NCBI GenBank assembly: GCA_038501195.1 | Contig: JBBPUQ010000014.1 | Span: forward strand, 10,001-25,000 | Length of the DNA: 15,000 nucleotides | Source of the DNA: Nemania diffusa | Lineage: Eukaryota; Ascomycota; Sordariomycetes; Xylariales; Xylariaceae | Direction: 5' to 3' | In this document: piece by piece, positions 14,100 to 15,000 of the stretch | Layout of the letters: each line of letters opens with the position of its first letter | Numbering within the stretch: position 1 is the stretch's first letter | Position numbers and translations under genes: made by a program | The notes under the pieces: model-generated | What the model was told of the DNA's origin: nothing | Databases searched by the model: none | Seen by the model: the letters and a program-made list of their open reading frames with translations, nothing else

Positions 14100-15000
14100 C
14101 TAAAACAAGCAAGGCGGGTTGTGCCCGCACCCCACCCCACCTACCGCCCGACACGCCTCCCGCCCCCTGTTTACGCCCCGCGTCTCCCAGACGCCGTGCG
14201 TCGGTTCGACGCACCGCTTTTGGTGGCAGCGGTGGCTGTATTCAACTTGCCCAATGGGCGGTGGCTGGTTCGCACGGGCGCACCACGTAATGTGGTACGC
14301 CGCGGCCTGGAATTGGCGGGGTTGGTTGTCTCCATCCGAGGGGATGGTCAGGCTGTGCGTTGGGCGGCCGCGGTTTTCCACGGCCCCCAAGGGGGCGAGC
14401 AGGCAGGGTGCCGCACCGGCTGCGAGGAGAGGGGAGGGGGTGGCGGCGGCGGTGATTTTGGCGGCGGCAGAGGCGATCATTTCTGGGCCCGACTTACGTC
14501 GGCGCCCGCCGGCGCGAGCTCCTCTTCGGGCCGGCCCTCCGGCCACCTGCCACAACGCACGCAGGTTCCCGCCCTGTGTAAAACGCCTGTTAGTACGTAG
14601 AAGCAGCAGCTAAGTCTGCTAAGCTTATACGCACAACGGCGGCGCGCGCAGGCGGTCCCTCGTCCTCATCCTCGTCATCGTCATCATCATCATCATCATC
14701 ATCGTCGTCGTCGTCGTCTGCATGAACATGCAGTCAGCAACGACATACAATGATGAGCATGAAGAGGTCGGTGGTGACTCACCCTCCCGCTGGGCCATGT
14801 AGGCCCGTAGGGCCTCTTCGGCGGTGTCGGCGCGGGCGTTGGCGGCGGCGATGGCGGCGTCGGCGCGGGCGTCGGCGGCAGCGATGGCGGCGGCGGCAGC
14901 TGTGGCGGTGGCGGCGGCGGCAGTGGCAGCGGCGGCGGTGGCGGCTTCGGCGGCGGCGAGGCGGCGGCGCAGCCACACGACGGTTGCTTGGAGTGATTTC
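14100..15000 (-). CDS. His-Cys-box homing endonuclease, I-PpoI-like, multi-exon; 5' end outside window
   Basis: It should make a double-strand break in an intron-less rDNA allele so that its insertion is copied in. Exons on the minus strand: 15000-14783, 14717-14635, 14573-14100, perhaps split again by an intron at 14497-14420. The frame is maintained across every junction. The last exon holds the His-Cys box: His, Cys, Cys, His, Asn, Cys, then CxHx3C (codons from 14234 to about 14109). Spacing equals that of I-PpoI (His98, Cys100, Cys105, His110, Asn119, Cys125) except for one extra residue before the last zinc triad. The order matches the fungal zf-His_Me_endon family. The first exon is Ala-rich with charged heptad-like spacing (possible coiled coil); the second starts with a long Asp tract. 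The start lies beyond 15000. Confidence 0.8.
14109..14234 (-). other. His-Cys box (active site and zinc sites) of the homing endonuclease
   Basis: Residues run H-x-C-x4-C-x4-H-x8-N-x5-C-x7-C-x-H-x3-C. The first His is the expected general base and the Asn the metal ligand. The Cys and His residues make the zinc sites; the first zinc site in I-PpoI also uses an upstream Cys, for which the Cys about 18 residues before this box is a candidate. No key residue is missing, so the active site looks intact. Confidence 0.85.
14420..14497 (-). other. Possible third spliceosomal intron (78 nt) in the endonuclease gene
   Basis: It has a GTAAGT 5' site (14497-14492) and a pyrimidine-rich run into GCAG (ending 14420). 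The length is a multiple of three and the frame stays open, so removal is optional for coding. I see no clear branch site, so support is weaker than for the other two. Confidence 0.4.
14574..14634 (-). other. Spliceosomal intron (61 nt) in the endonuclease gene
   Basis: It shows a 5' site GTGCGT (14634-14629), a perfect TACTAAC branch site (14595-14589) and a 3' site CACAG ending at 14574, with stops in frame inside. Removing it joins the Asp-rich exon in phase 0 to the frame of the His-Cys-box exon. Confidence 0.72.
14678..14717. repeat. CAT/CGT triplet repeat encoding an Asp tract
   Basis: A run of CAT and CGT triplets on the plus strand reads GAC/GAT (Asp) on the minus strand. It lies directly after the first intron, at the start of the second exon, giving an acidic linker. 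Confidence 0.8.
14718..14782 (-). other. Spliceosomal intron (65 nt) in the endonuclease gene
   Basis: It has a consensus 5' site GTGAGT (14782-14777), a GCTGAC branch site (14738-14733) and a 3' site TGCAG ending at 14718. All spacings are typical of filamentous ascomycete introns. Splicing joins a codon split after its first base (G + AC = Asp) and keeps the frame open. Confidence 0.75.
14783..14978. repeat. GC-rich GCN repeat region encoding an Ala-rich coiled-coil-like segment
   Basis: Imperfect GGC/GCG triplet repeats on the plus strand encode long Ala runs on the minus strand, with regularly spaced Arg, Asp, Glu and Leu. This is the first visible exon of the endonuclease gene. Such repeats are prone to slippage and assembly error. 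Confidence 0.75.

Noticed and set aside
13940..14613. Plus-strand ORFs of 116-164 codons opposite the endonuclease
   Set aside because: The minus strand has a complete His-Cys box with correct spacing; the plus-strand products are low-complexity shadows.
1..15000. tRNA genes, CRISPR arrays, or 5S rRNA
   Set aside because: I saw no repeat-spacer pattern, no tRNA-like cloverleaf with A and B boxes, and no 5S sequence by eye; a tRNAscan or Rfam run would be decisive.

Overview
This is fungal nuclear DNA from the ribosomal DNA (rDNA) region. The ITS1, 5.8S and ITS2 sequences (12030-12521) look like those of Xylariales, most likely Xylariaceae close to Xylaria, Nemania or Rosellinia. That placement is from memory of the ITS pattern; no search was run. 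There are no bacterial-style genes.

About 80% of the window (1-11993) is two head-to-tail copies of one Tad1-like non-LTR retrotransposon (LINE), both on the minus strand. The 3' end of copy 1 is cut by the left edge, so it runs 1-5623. Copy 2 is full length, 5638-11993. Each copy encodes ORF1 (a CCHC zinc-knuckle nucleic-acid-binding protein), then an APE-type endonuclease, then reverse transcriptase plus RNase H and a C-terminal Cys/His motif. The repeat period is 6370 bp. I found only three differences between the copies, all near the 5' end. One is a 1-bp deletion that breaks ORF1 in copy 2. Both copies share a frame change between endonuclease and RT at a six-base homopolymer.

The LINE sits inside the 18S rRNA gene, 22 nt before its 3' end, antisense to the rRNA. 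The same 14-bp piece of 18S (5624-5637 and 11994-12007) flanks copy 2 on both sides. It is a target-site duplication, so copy 2 probably entered the 18S target left intact beside the 5' end of copy 1. The LINE 3' end is a CCAA repeat that can pair with the TTGG end of the nicked target strand. A hairpin lies just inside that end.

From 11994 to 13957 the rDNA continues on the plus strand: the last 36 nt of 18S, ITS1, 5.8S, ITS2 and about 1.4 kb of 28S. The 28S then stops in a conserved stretch near 13957. The remaining ~1 kb has no LSU rRNA sequence I can recognise. It carries on the minus strand a His-Cys-box homing endonuclease gene like I-PpoI, with two good spliceosomal introns and a possible third. 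The likely reading is a second mobile insertion, perhaps a group I intron with an antisense endonuclease gene. The end of the rDNA array is the alternative. This rDNA unit therefore carries two unrelated rDNA parasites, one in 18S and one in 28S, and probably makes no functional rRNA.
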